64,000 bases of DNA from Gordionus sp. m RMFG-2023 (GCF_954871325.1 NC_088775.1:41765561-41829560); one strand, 5' to 3'; positions 33,555 through 46,880 are shown, counted from the stretch's first letter. Translations and numbers: made by a program. The notes: generated by a model from the sequence alone, not told the origin.

Positions 33555-33960
33555 TCATAAGGTCGTTGTAAACTGACCCGCCAAGCGTTTAACGGTTTTC
33601 CCTATTCCGTCACAAACACTTTTCCCATGGGCAGAAGCAAAGATACCATCGAATTTTGTCATGTAGACGCTGTCCACAATAATTTTCTTACAACGATTAA
33701 CCGTCAGAATCCTTTCTACTTCCAACACAATTAATAGCCCACAATAAAATTATTTACTACCTCAATACAATTTCCTCCACCACCTACTTCACCTTCCTCG
33801 ATATGACGACCTGAACTAACTTCACTACCATAAAGTCACTTCTACCACAATTCCTAGCCTGATGACCCTTTTATCTATACTTATAACACCATCCCACTTC
33901 CATAGCTTTACCCTAAATCTCAGCAATATTTTTCACATTCATACCATTCGATTCCCCCCT
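33555..33960 (-). pseudogene. Fragments of transposable-element proteins
   Basis: The minus strand at about 33,670-33,560 reads TKFDGIFASAHGKSVCDGIG followed by KTVKRLAGQ. This HGK...DGIG..VKR phrase recurs in transposon-associated proteins of aphids, copepods and other invertebrates. Farther upstream on the same strand (about 33,900-33,840) a degenerate zinc-knuckle-like phrase is visible. Both are short and interrupted; the family assignment is from memory. Confidence 0.4.
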
Positions 33961-33997
33961 CCGTATTCCTATACGCAACACTATAATTATCCATATT

Positions 33998-34280
33998 AGA
34001 AGTCTGCCAATGGCAAAATTTTCAGTTCCACCCTTTGAAGATTTAGTTTTTGCCCAACCTGGTTTTTTTTTAACTAAGATTTCCCAGCCCGGCCCATTTT
34101 AAATTATTTCTTAAATACAGCCAAAATATAAACAATCATTTAAAATATTGGGGTGTGGATTAAAAACATTATACTTTATAGATATCATTTCTATATTCAT
34201 AAATTATATAATTTTTTTGCCCAGCCCGGCCCAAATAAAAAAATTTCAGATGTCACCCATCTAGGACTTTGCAGACCTCT
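33998..34280. mobile_element. AGAGATCTGC-family element
   Basis: 283 bp, ends AGAAGTCTGC and GCAGACCTCT. Flanks TATCCATATT and AATCCTTACT agree at 7 of 10 positions. The interior has repeated CCAGCCCGGCCC phrases on A+T background. Confidence 0.65.
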
Positions 34281-34289
34281 AATCCTTAC

Positions 34290-36980
34290 TATGTGCAAAC
34301 AGTCCATACCAAGCACATGGTATTATGTTATGCTTATCAAGATAAAACATAGAAATTTGACCACACAACATTTATAACATACATACTTCTATCTCCCCGC
34401 ATAGCCGCATCAAACTCAATTTTTAAACAAAATTTGATAGCAATCGTTAAAATATGATGTTTTATACAAAGCATATAAAAATTGAAATTAAAGGACATTA
34501 CTTCTTTATTGTGGTGTGTATTATATACACTATATTTATTATATAATAATATTTATAACAGATTTATATTTTTTAACAAAATTTTGTATAATTCCGTCAA
34601 ATAATTTTCTAAAAACGATAAACGAGTATTAAGGAGAACTTTTGTGGGATTTCCAAAATTTTTTGACTTCGTCGTGCCCATCTTTACTAACTATCAACAC
34701 CCTCTTGTTCCTGCTGCTCCATTCAACGACATTAATATTCTGTTTAATCAAGATTATATATTATCTTATATAAATGGAAGGATAAAAAATTTTAAATATA
34801 TTAAAAGCAGAAAAATTTTTATATATGCGAAAACTGCAAGATGATTTCGAACTATTAATAAAAAAAATTTGGTTCAATGTTATTCTCATAATGGTTGATA
34901 AAAGTGATTTAAAAATTTGGAATTAATTGAAGAAACTCCTAGCCATTCCAAAAAAAGAAATGAGTGCATTATGTCTGATATATTCCGACTATAGAGGGTT
35001 AGATTAAAAGAATATGAAAATAAATAATATTTACAAATTTTTCGAAAAGTGATACAAGGAGTTAGATTTTATAATATCTCTTATTAGCCTAGTTTATAAG
35101 AAAAAATAGACTATCTAAATATTAAAATTCCGATTTCCAGCATACCTTAAATCAAAGATTTTTATTTTTTCCCAAGCCCAAAAAATATTTTTGTTGTATT
35201 CAATAAAATAAACCATATTTCAGCGTATTTAGGCAATCATTTTGTTTGTAATACTGAAATTATCTTTTTAAGTTAGCAACTGTTTTAAATAAGCTAATTT
35301 TAAATTAAAAATTTTTAAGCCCAAGTCCATTAAAAAAATCTTCATAAACCCAGGCCTACTAGAAAAAATAATATTAGACCCATGGGCTGGATATTGGCCA
35401 CAGGCAAGCCTGATCCATGAAGGTATCTGCCCTGAATAAGATTTGCAAATGTTTAAAGAATATATATTGTAAGATGTGAAAAGAATGTGCTTATAATGTC
35501 ATTTAGTAATTATTATAAATCAGACTAGACTTAAACCTGAGCACATGCTTGAATGATGTCGAAATCAGACCTCGTAGAGAATTGGTTGTATAAAACACCT
35601 TCGGTAAATTTTAAACGACATTTTTCCATCTCCCAGAGCATTATTTGGTCGCTAACTGTCATGGGAACGGGGTTAGCCTATCAACAGAATTATGAAGAAT
35701 ATTGATATAATTATTAATGAAGGCCATTATATTTCACTGGTTTTTTTTTGTCATGATTTTTAAAATTCTATTTCGATAATATTAATATTGGTATAATTTA
35801 AAAAAATGATAAAACATTAAAATATTAAAACTATATAAAAATATATATAATTACTAAATAAAAAGTATGTCGGTTATATATGTAACATTTTTCTGAGTAT
35901 TTACCCCATTAATTACAAAAAAATACTTGTAATTTATATAGATTTTTAATGTAAGTTAAAACACATTCATGGATAAGTGGGAAATTCATAGGTAAGATAT
36001 TCTATACATCCTTAAATACAGCTGGAAAATCAGATCGTTCAATTGATTTATCAGTATGCCTACTCTTTCATTAGTCATCTTACCAGTAAAGTATATTTAA
36101 ATTAATAACCAGTAAAATTTTTTTTATCATTTTTAATATAAAATTTATTGCTCCTAGCAATGATCTAATCCCAGCGATATCCTATGAATTGCTAATTATG
36201 TATAGAAGACTTTTTATATTATATATAAATGTTCAATTAGATTTAAATTAATATTTTTGAATAAAGATAAATTTCTTAAAAAAAATTAAATTTATTTATA
36301 TCTAATTTTTAAGATTGTAGATATAATTAATTACGATTGTTTAAATTTTTAAAATGACTTAAAATATATTTTTTAGTCATATAGGATAACAAGCAACAAT
36401 CAAGTTTAATAAAACTAAAGAATTTCATACCATCCACTCTACCTTTTTAACCAGACTTGAGAATTGACCAAAATCTTAAAATATTTAATAAAGGTATTCC
36501 GCCATCATAGAATGTTTAAAATGTATTTATGTCATGTCATAACAATATAACATCTGTAAAAGTTGGCCGAAAAATTAATAAATATAAATCCTGAAATCTC
36601 ATTCAAATAATTTATATCTTAAAGTATGTGATAATCTATAATATAAAATGCAATGAACGACGTGATTTGTAAAGAATTATAGGAGAAAATCACGGATCAA
36701 ATCTTGTTCCATTGACTCATAAATTGAGAGAAACTAGCATACATACATATCTCTACCTAAAACAGAATGATTCATATTTTATTTAATAAATGTTATAAAA
36801 TAATTTAAATTTTTATATAGGTAACTGTGTACTTTTTAGTTTAAATGATATTTAAAAAAACCTCTATTAACACTTAACCAAAAGAAGAAACGATACAATT
36901 TCGTAAAGAAATATAAAAATTGAACCTTTGCTGAATGGTCAAAAGTTGTTTTTAGCGACGAGTCTAAGTTTGTATTGGAA
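34290..36980. other. A+T-rich DNA, mostly nothing recognised
   Basis: AAGCCCAAG/CCCAGGCC phrases at about 35,170-35,400 resemble the interior of the AGAGATCTGC family but no ends are found. A short + frame at 34,644-34,844 has no recognisable homology. Confidence 0.45.
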
Positions 36981-36988
36981 CTTTAGAG

Positions 36989-37326
36989 TAATGTTGCGTA
37001 ATCGGCTAAAAACTTCAGACTTAATTTGGCTTAGCCTAAAAATCGGTTAATCGTAGGCTCAGCCGAGAAATCGGCTAAAATTAATTAGCCATCGGGGAGT
37101 TCGATTAATTGTCCTTCACCGTTACGCAACACTAAGCCTAGCCTTAATCATTCAATAAAATTATTTTATTTATATTTATTACATATTGCTGACGGACGAA
37201 TAGCCAAACTCCTTGGCAGATGCCTAATTTTTGACTAATTAACTTTAGCCGATAGTCAATTTTTCACCTAAAAACTCGGCTAAGCCGTTTTGGAGTAGGC
37301 TAAAATTAGCCGATTACGCAATACTA
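36989..37326. mobile_element. Small inverted-repeat element with TGTTGCGTAATCGGC ends
   Basis: The left end TAATGTTGCGTAATCGGCTAA and the right end TTAGCCGATTACGCAATACTA mirror each other. A third, inverted terminus (CGTTACGCAACACTA) lies inside near 37,117-37,131, and CGGCTAA phrases recur throughout. TA(A/G)TGTTG ends resemble the small elements at 43,291 and 59,948. Confidence 0.7.
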
Positions 37327-37329
37327 CTC

Positions 37330-38740
37330 GCAATAATGTGGTATGCAAGGCAAATGAAGTATTCCATTTTGATAAATCAAAAATATTTGGGAAAATAAAT
37401 TATCTAAATTCTAACAATGTTTAGAAGGTTTCAACTCGACTTAAAGCTAAAAGAACCATTTCTAAACTTTTTCATAATTCACCGGCGTTATTTTCAAGAT
37501 GATAATTTTGTTTATGTATGTTATAACTCTTGACATCATCTTTTTTACTATCTTAATAAAAGTTTAATATTACATTATATCCCAAAAGTAAAAACAGGCA
37601 TTATTTTGGAATATGAATTATATTTAGATTTCAATTATGGAGCCAAATCATTCGTGCATAAAATTTACGCGACAACGGTATTACATGTAAGATTTATTTA
37701 AATGTATAAATAAGATGTATATAAGTTTCAGAGAATTTTGAATCCTTTTTATGTTAGATTGGGGCAAATTTTAAAACATCAGGTAGTTTATTATAGGGGT
37801 GGAAAACATCATAATTTATTTGATTAAATCATGATTTTTTTGGATTTAAATCTTACAATAAAATAATTTACTCCTAAGGAAAATAACTCCCGAGGTAAAG
37901 TAATTATATTATAAATATTTAATATTTGCCCATTTAGATAATTTAACATATTCTGAGCATATTTTAAAATTAAATTTTAAAACAAAGTTATATTCTAATT
38001 CATTTAATATTTTAACTTATAAATATTTATAAACTGCACCTATCTATATCTATTTATTAGGGTTTATATATATTTTTGATATTTCCTAAATTTAAAAAGA
38101 TCTTACAAAAAGACCAAAAAAATAGTTTCAGGATTAACTCAAATATAGCAATTCAAATATATACAGATAATATAGTCAATGAGATAAAATAAAATGTTTG
38201 TATTTAAAACAAGACAAATAAAAATTTTAATATAAGCATTTTAGCATGCCAACCTTAGTTAATTACCCTCGATTTAAAAAAAATAAAGATTTTTACAAAA
38301 AAGTATTTTTGGCCGACCTTTTTCAATAAAAATTAGACATTTGAGCTCATTTGATTTTATATTACCTAATATAATAAGAGTTACCGTTACAAAAATAAGT
38401 GATTTTTTACTTCTTTCGCAAATAATTAGTTATATTATTAAATAATAAAGAAATTAATCTGAATTAAAATTTAATGCTATAAAGTAAAAAATAAATGACT
38501 GAAATTTGGAAAAACAAGACATATACCTCTTTATGATCCTATTTCCATTAAAAAATTTAAAAAGAGCATTGCCCTTCAATATGTATTTTTAAATTGTTTA
38601 TTGACCGATTATTAATGTCTCCTTCAATAATTTGCATGGCAAACGAATATCTACACAAATTAATTCAAATAATATGCCTAAAAAATACATTCCATATCAA
38701 AAAAGCAAAAAAAATGAGTTTGTCAGCCGACACCCTTCTA
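37330..38740. other. A+T-rich DNA, nothing recognised
   Basis: No gene or repeat supported. Confidence 0.5.
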
Positions 38741-38744
38741 TTTT

Positions 38745-38890
38745 TTTAAAATTTGGTAAGTAAAGAAAGGTTACGTAACTGAGAAATGGCCAAAATGTTA
38801 GCCTCCTAACACTTATATTTTTGGAGATATCAGGGTTCAAAGTGGCAAAAATGACGTACTTTTTACTAATGTTTGTTCGTTTTTTTTGAA
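38745..38890 (+). repeat. Outermost left arm segment of the large palindrome
   Basis: Reverse complement of about 53,755-53,890. The shared core is AGCCTCCTAACATTTATATT followed by TTTGGAGATATCAG. Homology stops near AGGGTGTCGGCTGAC. Confidence 0.85.
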
Positions 38891-39399
38891 AAAAATGATA
38901 AATACCTTTATTTTTGACGAAATATGGAACGCGTTCCTTAACGTATTTCGTTTTTTAAAGTTCTTTCAATTTTAGAAATCTTATCATTTGAAAATAAAAA
39001 TAATCAATTCAATCTTTTTTTTAAAAAAAGGGTTATTTTTTAATCAGCTGTTCTTTATCACATTTTAATTTTTTAACCAGCCGGAATATTATTTATAGAT
39101 TAACGTGAGCATGGATGTTGTTATTTTATTATCATCATTTGATTCTATTTACATTATCATGGTCCAAATATAATAAATACTTTATAGTAACATCATATCT
39201 TCAATAAACCAATTCTCTTATCAAATGTAAAATGTGTCCAAAAAATATAATATAAGTTTCAAAATATTTAATTTCTAATTTAAAAAGATACTTGATGGTA
39301 ATATTTATTATTTTATATAATCTAGAAGTATCCTGTTAATAATGTATTTTAGATTGTTGTATTTCATTATTAAATTACTAGCTAATAATCCGTCAAGAA

Positions 39400-40380
39400 T
39401 GACGGTGTTGAGGGGTAATTAGTTAGTGCTTCTCCCTACTTTTATGATAGTTATTACCTGTTATTTGAAAATAATATCTTTTTATTCTTTATAACCCCCT
39501 TCAGGCCAGGTCCCCAGGCCGCAAAAAAATTTGTTTTAGGTCAATATCTGATCCATAATTGATAATAGAATTCCCAAGCGTCCAAGCTGATAATCTTGAA
39601 AAATTTTCCCTAAACCCAGTCTAATTTAATTCATAAAAATATTTTCCAAGCCCAGCCCCACCCATAATAATTTTAAAAAAAATTTCTTAAGCTAATTTAA
39701 ATAATTTTACTCGAAAAATAGCATTCACTATTAGTCCTAATGAGTTGGTCTTAGTCTGAAGTAGGATTGAGCGGGATTAAAAGAATAAAAAATGAATATG
39801 GTTTTTAGAGATTTACCTATCTCCACAGGCTTGAGAAAAAAATTTCAAAATTATTACGCGTTGGCCAGGTTTGAGAAAAATTTTTTAAAATTATTATGGG
39901 TGGGGCTGGGCTTGGAAAATATTTTTATGAATTATAAATATTATGCCTAATATTTAATATAAAAAAATTCCCAACAGGTTCATGCTCAAAATCATGTTGA
40001 GAAAATTTTTTCAAGCCCGTCAAAGGCCATAATAATTTTTGTAGTTAAGAACTGAAATAAAATATGTAAAAGTCATAATTCATTTATAAATACAATCAGA
40101 ATATGAAAGTTGCATGAGCCTTGTGTCTGCAAAAAAAAATTTTCAGGCCAATGTCTAAGCCATATTTAAAATTCAAAAATCTTCAAGCATCTCTATTTAA
40201 AATTTTATCCAATATGATTTCCATCACAAATTTAAATTTTGATATTTCTAATGCTTTTAATGCTCAATGTATTGCAACAATTTTACCTCTTTTTCTCCTA
40301 AATTTTAATATTTTTATAAAATTTATTAATAAAATATATTCCATACACACAAACTAAATAATTACCCTTCAACACCGTCA
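39400..40380. mobile_element. Inverted-repeat element with TGACGGTGTTGA ends
   Basis: The left end TGACGGTGTTGAGGGGTAAT and the right end ATTACCCTTCAACACCGTCA are inverted repeats of about 30 bp. Inside, 39,620-39,690 and 39,875-39,935 form a long perfect-looking hairpin (AAGCCCAGCCCCACCCATAA and its complement). Confidence 0.75.
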
Positions 40381-40467
40381 AGTTGTTATGATAATAAACG
40401 GCAAAATTTTAAAAATATCAGCTATTAATTAATATATATATAATTAATATTTTAATTTTAATTATAT

Positions 40468-40536
40468 TCAAGTTGGTACATGCTAAAGCATACGCCTTTG
40501 AAACGGGAGGTTTGTGGTTCGACTCTCGTAGATAGC
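40468..40536 (+). tRNA. tRNA-like sequence, probably a pseudogene or SINE head
   Basis: AGTTGGTACATGCTAAAGC resembles a D arm, CGCCTTTGAAACGGGAG an anticodon arm (anticodon read as GAA or TTG depending on alignment), and GTGGTTCGACTCTCG a T arm with a B-box core. The acceptor stem does not pair well and the D stem is poor, so a functional tRNA is unlikely. Confidence 0.3.
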
Positions 40537-40959
40537 AAAAAAATAATATTACAATATATAGTCTCCTTAAATTTTAAATACATTAGGTAGATACGAAAAC
40601 GATCGTTTTGATTATGGAGATTATATATATTAGATGATGATTATAATGGACAAATAAAGTAAAAATCATTAAATATTATATACATAGATATAAAATAGTT
40701 AATATCTTATAGAACTTACTTATTTTTAGTTGTGATTATTTGAAATTTCGCCTTTTAATAATGAATTAATAAATTTTATATGATATATAAATGTTTCTAT
40801 ATATTAAAAATTAATAAGAATTTTTTTAATATAAATAAAAATAATATTTTATTCACTTAAATAAAACTATTAAGTTTAAACATATGGCTAATATATTGTT
40901 TTAAAAAATATTAAAGGTAAACGCGTTGGATTTTTTTAGAAATGTTTACAGCACTAATT

Positions 40960-42275
40960 CTTATTATTATCTGCCTTCATTCAATTAAGCATATCTTATA
41001 AACTAAATGATTGTAAATGACAAATTTAATATCAAAAATATGTAGGGGAAACCGGGGACAAAATTGAAGTGCTATAAAAAATAGACAAAGGAATTTTTCT
41101 AAAATGTTTTTACGTAATTTTATTTTTTACATATATCTCTATGGTTTAATATTTAAGAAAAAAATCATTTAGTTTTTAATTAATGCGAAATTTAAAAATA
41201 TGAAAATTTAAGTTTTATGAAAAACACTAAGGGTACCTATTATCCTTTCACGTTACGCGTCATAGCGCTTTTTTATTATTAGATTTTTAAAAAATTTTTG
41301 TATAAAAGTGTTGATTATAAGTAAATAAATAAAAATAAATTGTCAATATGTTAAATTTATTAGGGTTCATCTATATCATATATCACCCGAAAGTACTTGT
41401 TGTCACTTAAATCTGTCATATAATTACAAAAAAATAAGTCAATCATCTTAATATTGTTGGTCCTAGATAAACTAGTGACTTCTAATGTTTTTATAAATTT
41501 AGTTAAATTTTTTATTCAAAATAATCTTTGCTTAAAAATGGCTTATATGTACCCCGCCAAAACTTGCCTCAGGCCTTCACAATTAATTAAAATTTAATTT
41601 TAAGAATTTCTATATATAATAAAATATATATTTCTTTATCATATAGAATTAATATTAAGTCTAAATAACGTTTATAAAAAAAGTTATTAGTGAAAATGTA
41701 AAATTTTAAAAAGTTACTTTTGGTATTTTAAAATTTAAATTTGCATTTAAAATTTTTCATGAGCTATCCGAAACATTTTTGGACCTACTTAAGCACCTTA
41801 TTAAAATACACATTTGGCTTAAATTTCAAATCTTAAACTTTATTAATTTTTAAATTATTCGAGAAGGAAATACCTACACCGGGAACACACTATCCCCGGT
41901 CTCCCCTACGAATATTATACTTTTTTAGATAAAAATTTTTTTTAAAATTTTTTCAATTTTCGGTCATTTGATTAATATATTAGAATTAAAAACAATTTTT
42001 TGGAAATAATACAACACATTAATAAACTCCTCTCTAATATTTATTAAAAAAATAAAATCTATCTGGGACGCAGCCAGCTTCATTTTTAAAATCGGGAAAA
42101 ATTATTAGGAGAGTGTATAAATATTTCCCCAAAAGGGGACGTCTTTGTATAAAATTACATATTAATCAGTTTTTAATGGATTTTCTTAGCGTATTTGAAA
42201 TAATTTAAACGATTATCTTATAAGTGAAAATAACAATCAATGGAAATTTCAATCAATAAAAGAAATTAGGCCATT
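40960..42275 (+). repeat. Left outer arm of the large palindrome, interrupted
   Basis: 40,960-41,042 and 41,911-42,275 together are the reverse complement of about 53,455-53,755, including AAATTTAAnATTATACTTTT and TTTGGGGAAATATTTATACA. The GTAGGGGA element at 41,043-41,910 interrupts it; the opposite arm has no such insertion. Confidence 0.88.
41043..41910. mobile_element. Inverted-repeat element with GTAGGGGA(A/G)ACCGGGG ends
   Basis: 868 bp. The left end GTAGGGGAAACCGGGG mirrors the right end CCCCGGTCTCCCCTAC. No frame found. A relative is at 45,491-46,437. Its absence from the right arm of the palindrome gives the empty site. Superfamily not assigned. Confidence 0.85.
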
Positions 42276-43029
42276 CCATGCCAAATCGATCATGATTTGG
42301 TGGGCCTCTTTTAAAATAGTTAAAAATTGCTGTTATTTAAATCGGTAAAAAATAAGAAAGCCATTTATTTTAACTCACTAGCACACTTATTCCCGCGATA
42401 AAGGGTCTCAAAAGTGCGAAAAATGGCGATTTTTCGGCCTGTAAAATTTTTAAATTGCTTATATCTTAAAAACTATTCAGGTAAAGATTAAATAAATTCA
42501 TCATTTTGTAGATAAAAAAAAATTTGGAGCCAATCTGAATTCCTAACTTCCGGTTTTGAGTCTTTACACGTATATTTAAAGAATTAGGGGAGTTGGTTTT
42601 CGAAAAATAAATTTTTTGCCTTTATTTAGACACTTCTTGTAAATATATATTCTATGTGATCTAGCGACTCTATGGGCTCTTCCGGAATATGCATTATTAT
42701 CAAAATATATTTATATAAAATAGATGGCGCTATACGAAATTACGGATTATAGTTAAATATTGTTGCTAACTTACTAATAACAGGATATTTCACTTTTCAT
42801 ACGAAAATATTTTGAATTTCTATTAAATGTAGCAATCAAACTGAGGGGCAGGGGGGACAAATGCCCCTATCTTAATAATGTATCAAGTTTCCAAATAAAT
42901 CTCTTTCTTACAATTTTTCATTATTCATATTAATGTCATAGAAATACAAATAAAAAAATTCATTACATTATTTATATATATTTGAATAGCAGTTGAAAAA
43001 TTGGCCACATCCAATTTGTGCTATCTGTA

Positions 43030-43911
43030 TCCACAATTTGCAGATTAAAAAATTTTCGGCCCGGCCGGATTAATTTTTTACGGCCCGGCCCGAGTTTAAA
43101 AAATGTTGGCCCGGCCCGATTAAAAAAAAATTTTTGGGGGCCCGGCCCGGATTTTAAAAAAAAAATTTTTTAGGCCCGGCTCGGAATTTTTTAAAATTAT
43201 ATTCGACCTGGTATATACAAAAAATTAATTATTTCGTATTTTATCATATTTTTCGGCGAGTATTATCATTTAATAAGCAAGTATATTAGCTAATGTTGTT
43301 AAACGGCTCATTTTGAGCCGATTTTTAAAAACGGATAACTCAATATTTTCGCTAGAAAAATAGTGACTAAGCCTCCAAATTTCGATACTATATGTCTAGA
43401 CCTTTGCTCCTTCTATGAGCAAAATTTTCAGACTTGCATAATATTTTTCTGGATAAAACACTAGTTAGCCGTTTTTAAAAATCGGCTCAAAACGAGCCGA
43501 TTAACAACACTAATTTTATTTTTTTTTATTCTAAACAGATATTTAGTATATTACAAATTGATACTATAAAAAATTTGTTTAAATAATATTTTGAGAATAT
43601 ACTATGTATTTATAAAAAAAATAAAAATGATATTTTAATTAATAAAAAATATAACATATATTATATAATAATGTATTTAATCCTTTGCGTATTTATTCCA
43701 TGGCAGGAAAACTATAATTTTATTATGTAATAGATACTATGAGTGTTAGCTTGTTAATTTTCACCAAACATTATATTAATCATAACTATATATAATCATT
43801 ATAACCATATCTAATTGTCGAATATAATAATTCATGTTATATAAATTTTTTAAAAAAATTTTCAGAATTTCAGGCCCGGCCCGGCTTTGGTACCCGGGCC
43901 TGCAGGTCTCT
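43030..43911. mobile_element. AGAGATCTGC-family element, GGCCCGG-rich
   Basis: The right end GCAGGTCTCT is at 43,902-43,911 with GGCCCGGCCCGG repeats just inside both ends. The left end is uncertain (about 43,030). A small hAT-like element (43,291-43,512) is nested in it. Confidence 0.6.
43291..43512. mobile_element. TAGTGTTGTTAA-end MITE, copy 1
   Basis: 222 bp, nearly palindromic: TAATGTTGTTAAACGGCTCA at the left and GAGCCGATTAACAACACTA at the right. Close relative of 59,948-60,171. Flanks agree at only 5 of 8 positions. Confidence 0.85.
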
Positions 43912-44756
43912 GGGGATGGATATGTATAAGAATTTAAGGGTTCTTGAGGATGCAAAAACTAACTATTTCAATGGCCATCTACTATTAGATATACATATAT
44001 GTTATATATCCATTTATTTTTTCAATTGAGATATTGGCGATTCTGTCGAATATGAATATATCAGTTTCAATTTTATCTTAATATTATGCAACTTAAATGA
44101 TTTAAATTATTAATTGTCTAGCAATAAATTATAAAAGGATGAATGGTAACTTGCGCTTTATTCCAGTGAAACTCTTGTACTTCATATTGAAAAATAAAGG
44201 CATAATATTCAGAAAAATTTGCCTGAACGATATATTATCCTTCATTTAAACTCATTTTAATAGAATTCATGCCTTGAATAATTTTGAGATATAAATAATT
44301 TAAAAATTATACAAGTGCTAAAATTGTCATTTTTCGCACCTTTAAGGTTCTGTACCTCGAGAATCAGATGTGTTCGCAGGCTAAAATAAACGGCTTTCTT
44401 ATTTACCAATTCAATTAATTCCGGCAGAGTCAGAGGAAAATGGGCCTTTTTGATCGGTAATTTGATACAGTATGAAAAAAGAAATCCTGTTATTTATAAG
44501 GTAGCAACAAAATTTTATCTGTACTCCATAATTTTGTATGGCGCCATCCATTTGATATAGGTGAAATTTCAATTTTAGTAAAAAATGCATTTACCAAAAG
44601 AGCCGATAGCGTCGCGTCATCAGGGTTTTCACATAGTATACAGTAAAGATAACCCGGAATTTAAGCTCAAATTTACGCCAATTCTTTTTACTTTCGATAG
44701 ACCTTTCGCGATTTTCAATCTACCAAATGATGTATTAATTTTATTTTTATCTTAAT

Positions 44757-45242
44757 TAGTGCGCGAAATGTATTATCGCGAATGCATTATCGCGAATGTC
44801 GATTACCGCGAAAAGATATTATAGTGAATGCATTACCGCGAATGCATTATAGCGAATAAAATAAAGCGAAAATATTATAGCGAATGTATTAGCGCGAATG
44901 TAATACCGCGAAAATGTTATCGCGAATGTATTATAGCGAATACATTACAGCGAATGAATTATCGCGAATGCATTATCGCGAATATATTACCGCGAATGCA
45001 TTATAGCGAATGTATTATAGCGAATACATTATAGCGAATACATTACAGCGAATGAATTATCGCGAATATATTACCGCGAATGCATTTTAGCGAATGTATT
45101 ATAGCGAATACATTATAGCGAATGCATTATAGCGAATCCATTAAAGCGAATGCATTATAGCGAATGCATTATAACGAATGCATTATAGCGAATGAATTAT
45201 CGCGAATCCATTATAGCGAATGCATTATCATATCGCGAATGG
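44757..45242 (+). repeat. 14-bp tandem array, (C/A)GCGAATGCATTAT, left arm
   Basis: About 34 units of 14 bp with variants CGCGAATGCATTAT, AGCGAATACATTAC and CGCGAAAATGTTAT. The outer edge (ATGTATTATCGCGAATGCAT through GTCGATTACCGCGAAAAGAT) is the reverse complement of the outer edge of the right array. Confidence 0.95.
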
Positions 45243-45490
45243 AGTTTCATGAAAGTTACAATTTTATATTTATCGACTTTTCGACTGACTTAGTTGAATC
45301 TGAAAATTAAGTTAAAATGGGGATTGGCTCTAAAAAACATTTTTTTATTGAAATTAAGGCTAAGGCTTTTCTTTTTTTTGACTCAAAATATATAAAAAAG
45401 ATTCTAAGTAATAAAATAGATTTCTCTTTTTCATCTAATCATTTTAAATATTAAACATCAAGTTTTTTCTTTTTAATTTATTGAAAACTT

Positions 45491-46437
45491 GTAGGGGAGA
45501 ACGGGGTTATGGCGAACCCTAAAGGCAAACCTTAAGAAAATTATAAATACTTTATCATTTTTAATAAAAAATATCTCATTTTGTTCAACTCTATTAGTTT
45601 TATGATATGTTTAAATTTCAAAAATACATCTCTAATAATTTTTTCAAAATATCATTTTTATTGGAATTTTTTTCGTAACCGAGTGAACCCTACCCGGGGA
45701 CGAACAAGCCCTTGGTCGAGGCTATTATAAACTCTGCTTAATTTCCCATATATAAAAGTTATATTTATTAGGATATATTTAATGATTTAAAACATAAAAG
45801 TGTTATATAAAATCATTTAAAACATTCACAATCTTTGCAAATAAAAAAACAATAAAATTGCAAAGCCATGTAACTAATAACTGACATTGAAAGCAGTCTT
45901 GATTGTTATGCTTGATATAATTTATTTGTATACCAAACAATTATTTATCATATAATAACATTTTCGATTTTTTTTCTTTTAGTTGGTCTCTCCTTGACTT
46001 TTTTTGCATGTCAAATTTTTAAAAAATAGCAAAAAAAAAAGGATTGACCTAACCTCATAAAAATAGCCACAGTAGCACCACTTTGATTAAGTGCATATTT
46101 TGAAGTATTTATATTATCAATTTTGTTCGGGTAAATTGTTATTCTATAAAATAGGATTTTTTCTTTTATATAATATGATTTTTGTGTGGTAAAATTGTAT
46201 ATTAATCTTTATTTTTGAAAAATAGTAAAAGTGTAAAAAGTTACTTTTAAAGGTACGAATGATATAAAGCATTATAAAAATTCTTCAAGCGGTCCGATAG
46301 AAATAAAAATTATAGCCGCATATGCAATATATAAGTATATAGTTTTGGTAAAAAATTATCTCTTAGAGTTTAATACTCTAGAAAATAAAGCCACTCTCAC
46401 TATATCCCTGGGTTCATTATAACACCCGTCTCCCCTA
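45491..46437. mobile_element. Inverted-repeat element with TAGGGGAGAACGGGG ends, in the MULE left arm
   Basis: About 947 bp, left end GTAGGGGAGAACGGGGTTAT and right end CCCGTCTCCCCTAA. Same family as 41,043-41,910. No frame and no clear target duplication. Confidence 0.8.
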
Positions 46438-46880
46438 ATTATGGGCATCAGAAATTTTTTAGCTTTAGCTGATAACATAAAATAATATCACAAAGTTCTT
46501 TCCAAAAGTGTCTTACTTTGTGGAATAAACAAAAAATGTCTATCAATATGGCAGGTAACATCAAGAAATTGGGTAGGCATCTGATAAATTCTAGTGGAAT
46601 TCGTATTACGAATCTATGGTTTTGTTTGATAAAATCTTAGTTGAAAAACAAAAGGAGCTTGATGAGTTATATGATAACCATGGGGTTAGCTTGGTGAACT
46701 GGATTAATATTCCACTTTTTCCTAGAGAATTCAGGAATTAAACTTGATTCCAATTTTTCTTCTCATGTCAAAATTTTATCATTATCATATATTTGATAAA
46801 ATACATAATTTAGAAAATTATCGTATGTTTATATTGTTAGTGGTATTTAATAATGAGATTTGTTTAATAATGCCAAAATA

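Larger units (their letters stand above)
38890..40955. mobile_element. Insertion in the left arm (about 2 kb) absent from the right arm
   Basis: The right arm is continuous across this point (about 53,755). ACTAAT occurs at both junctions and may be the target duplication. It contains a smaller inverted-repeat element (39,400-40,380) and a tRNA-like stretch. The termini do not match a family I know. Confidence 0.6.
42276..44756. other. Left-arm block with inverted, circularly permuted sub-blocks
   Basis: This block has no counterpart in the right arm. Segment A (about 42,290-42,510) is the reverse complement of about 44,270-44,440, and segment B (about 42,510-42,830) that of about 44,465-44,680. 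The order is A-B on the left and A'-B' on the right, so the two copies are inverted and circularly permuted. Between them lies a GGCCCGG-rich element. Confidence 0.7.

Noticed and set aside
34644-34844. Frame beginning MGFPKFFDFVVPIF as a gene
   Set aside because: No recognisable domain, neighbours all non-coding, length within chance for this composition.
40468-40536. Functional tRNA gene
   Set aside because: B box present but acceptor and D stems pair poorly and the anticodon loop is ambiguous; kept only as tRNA-like.
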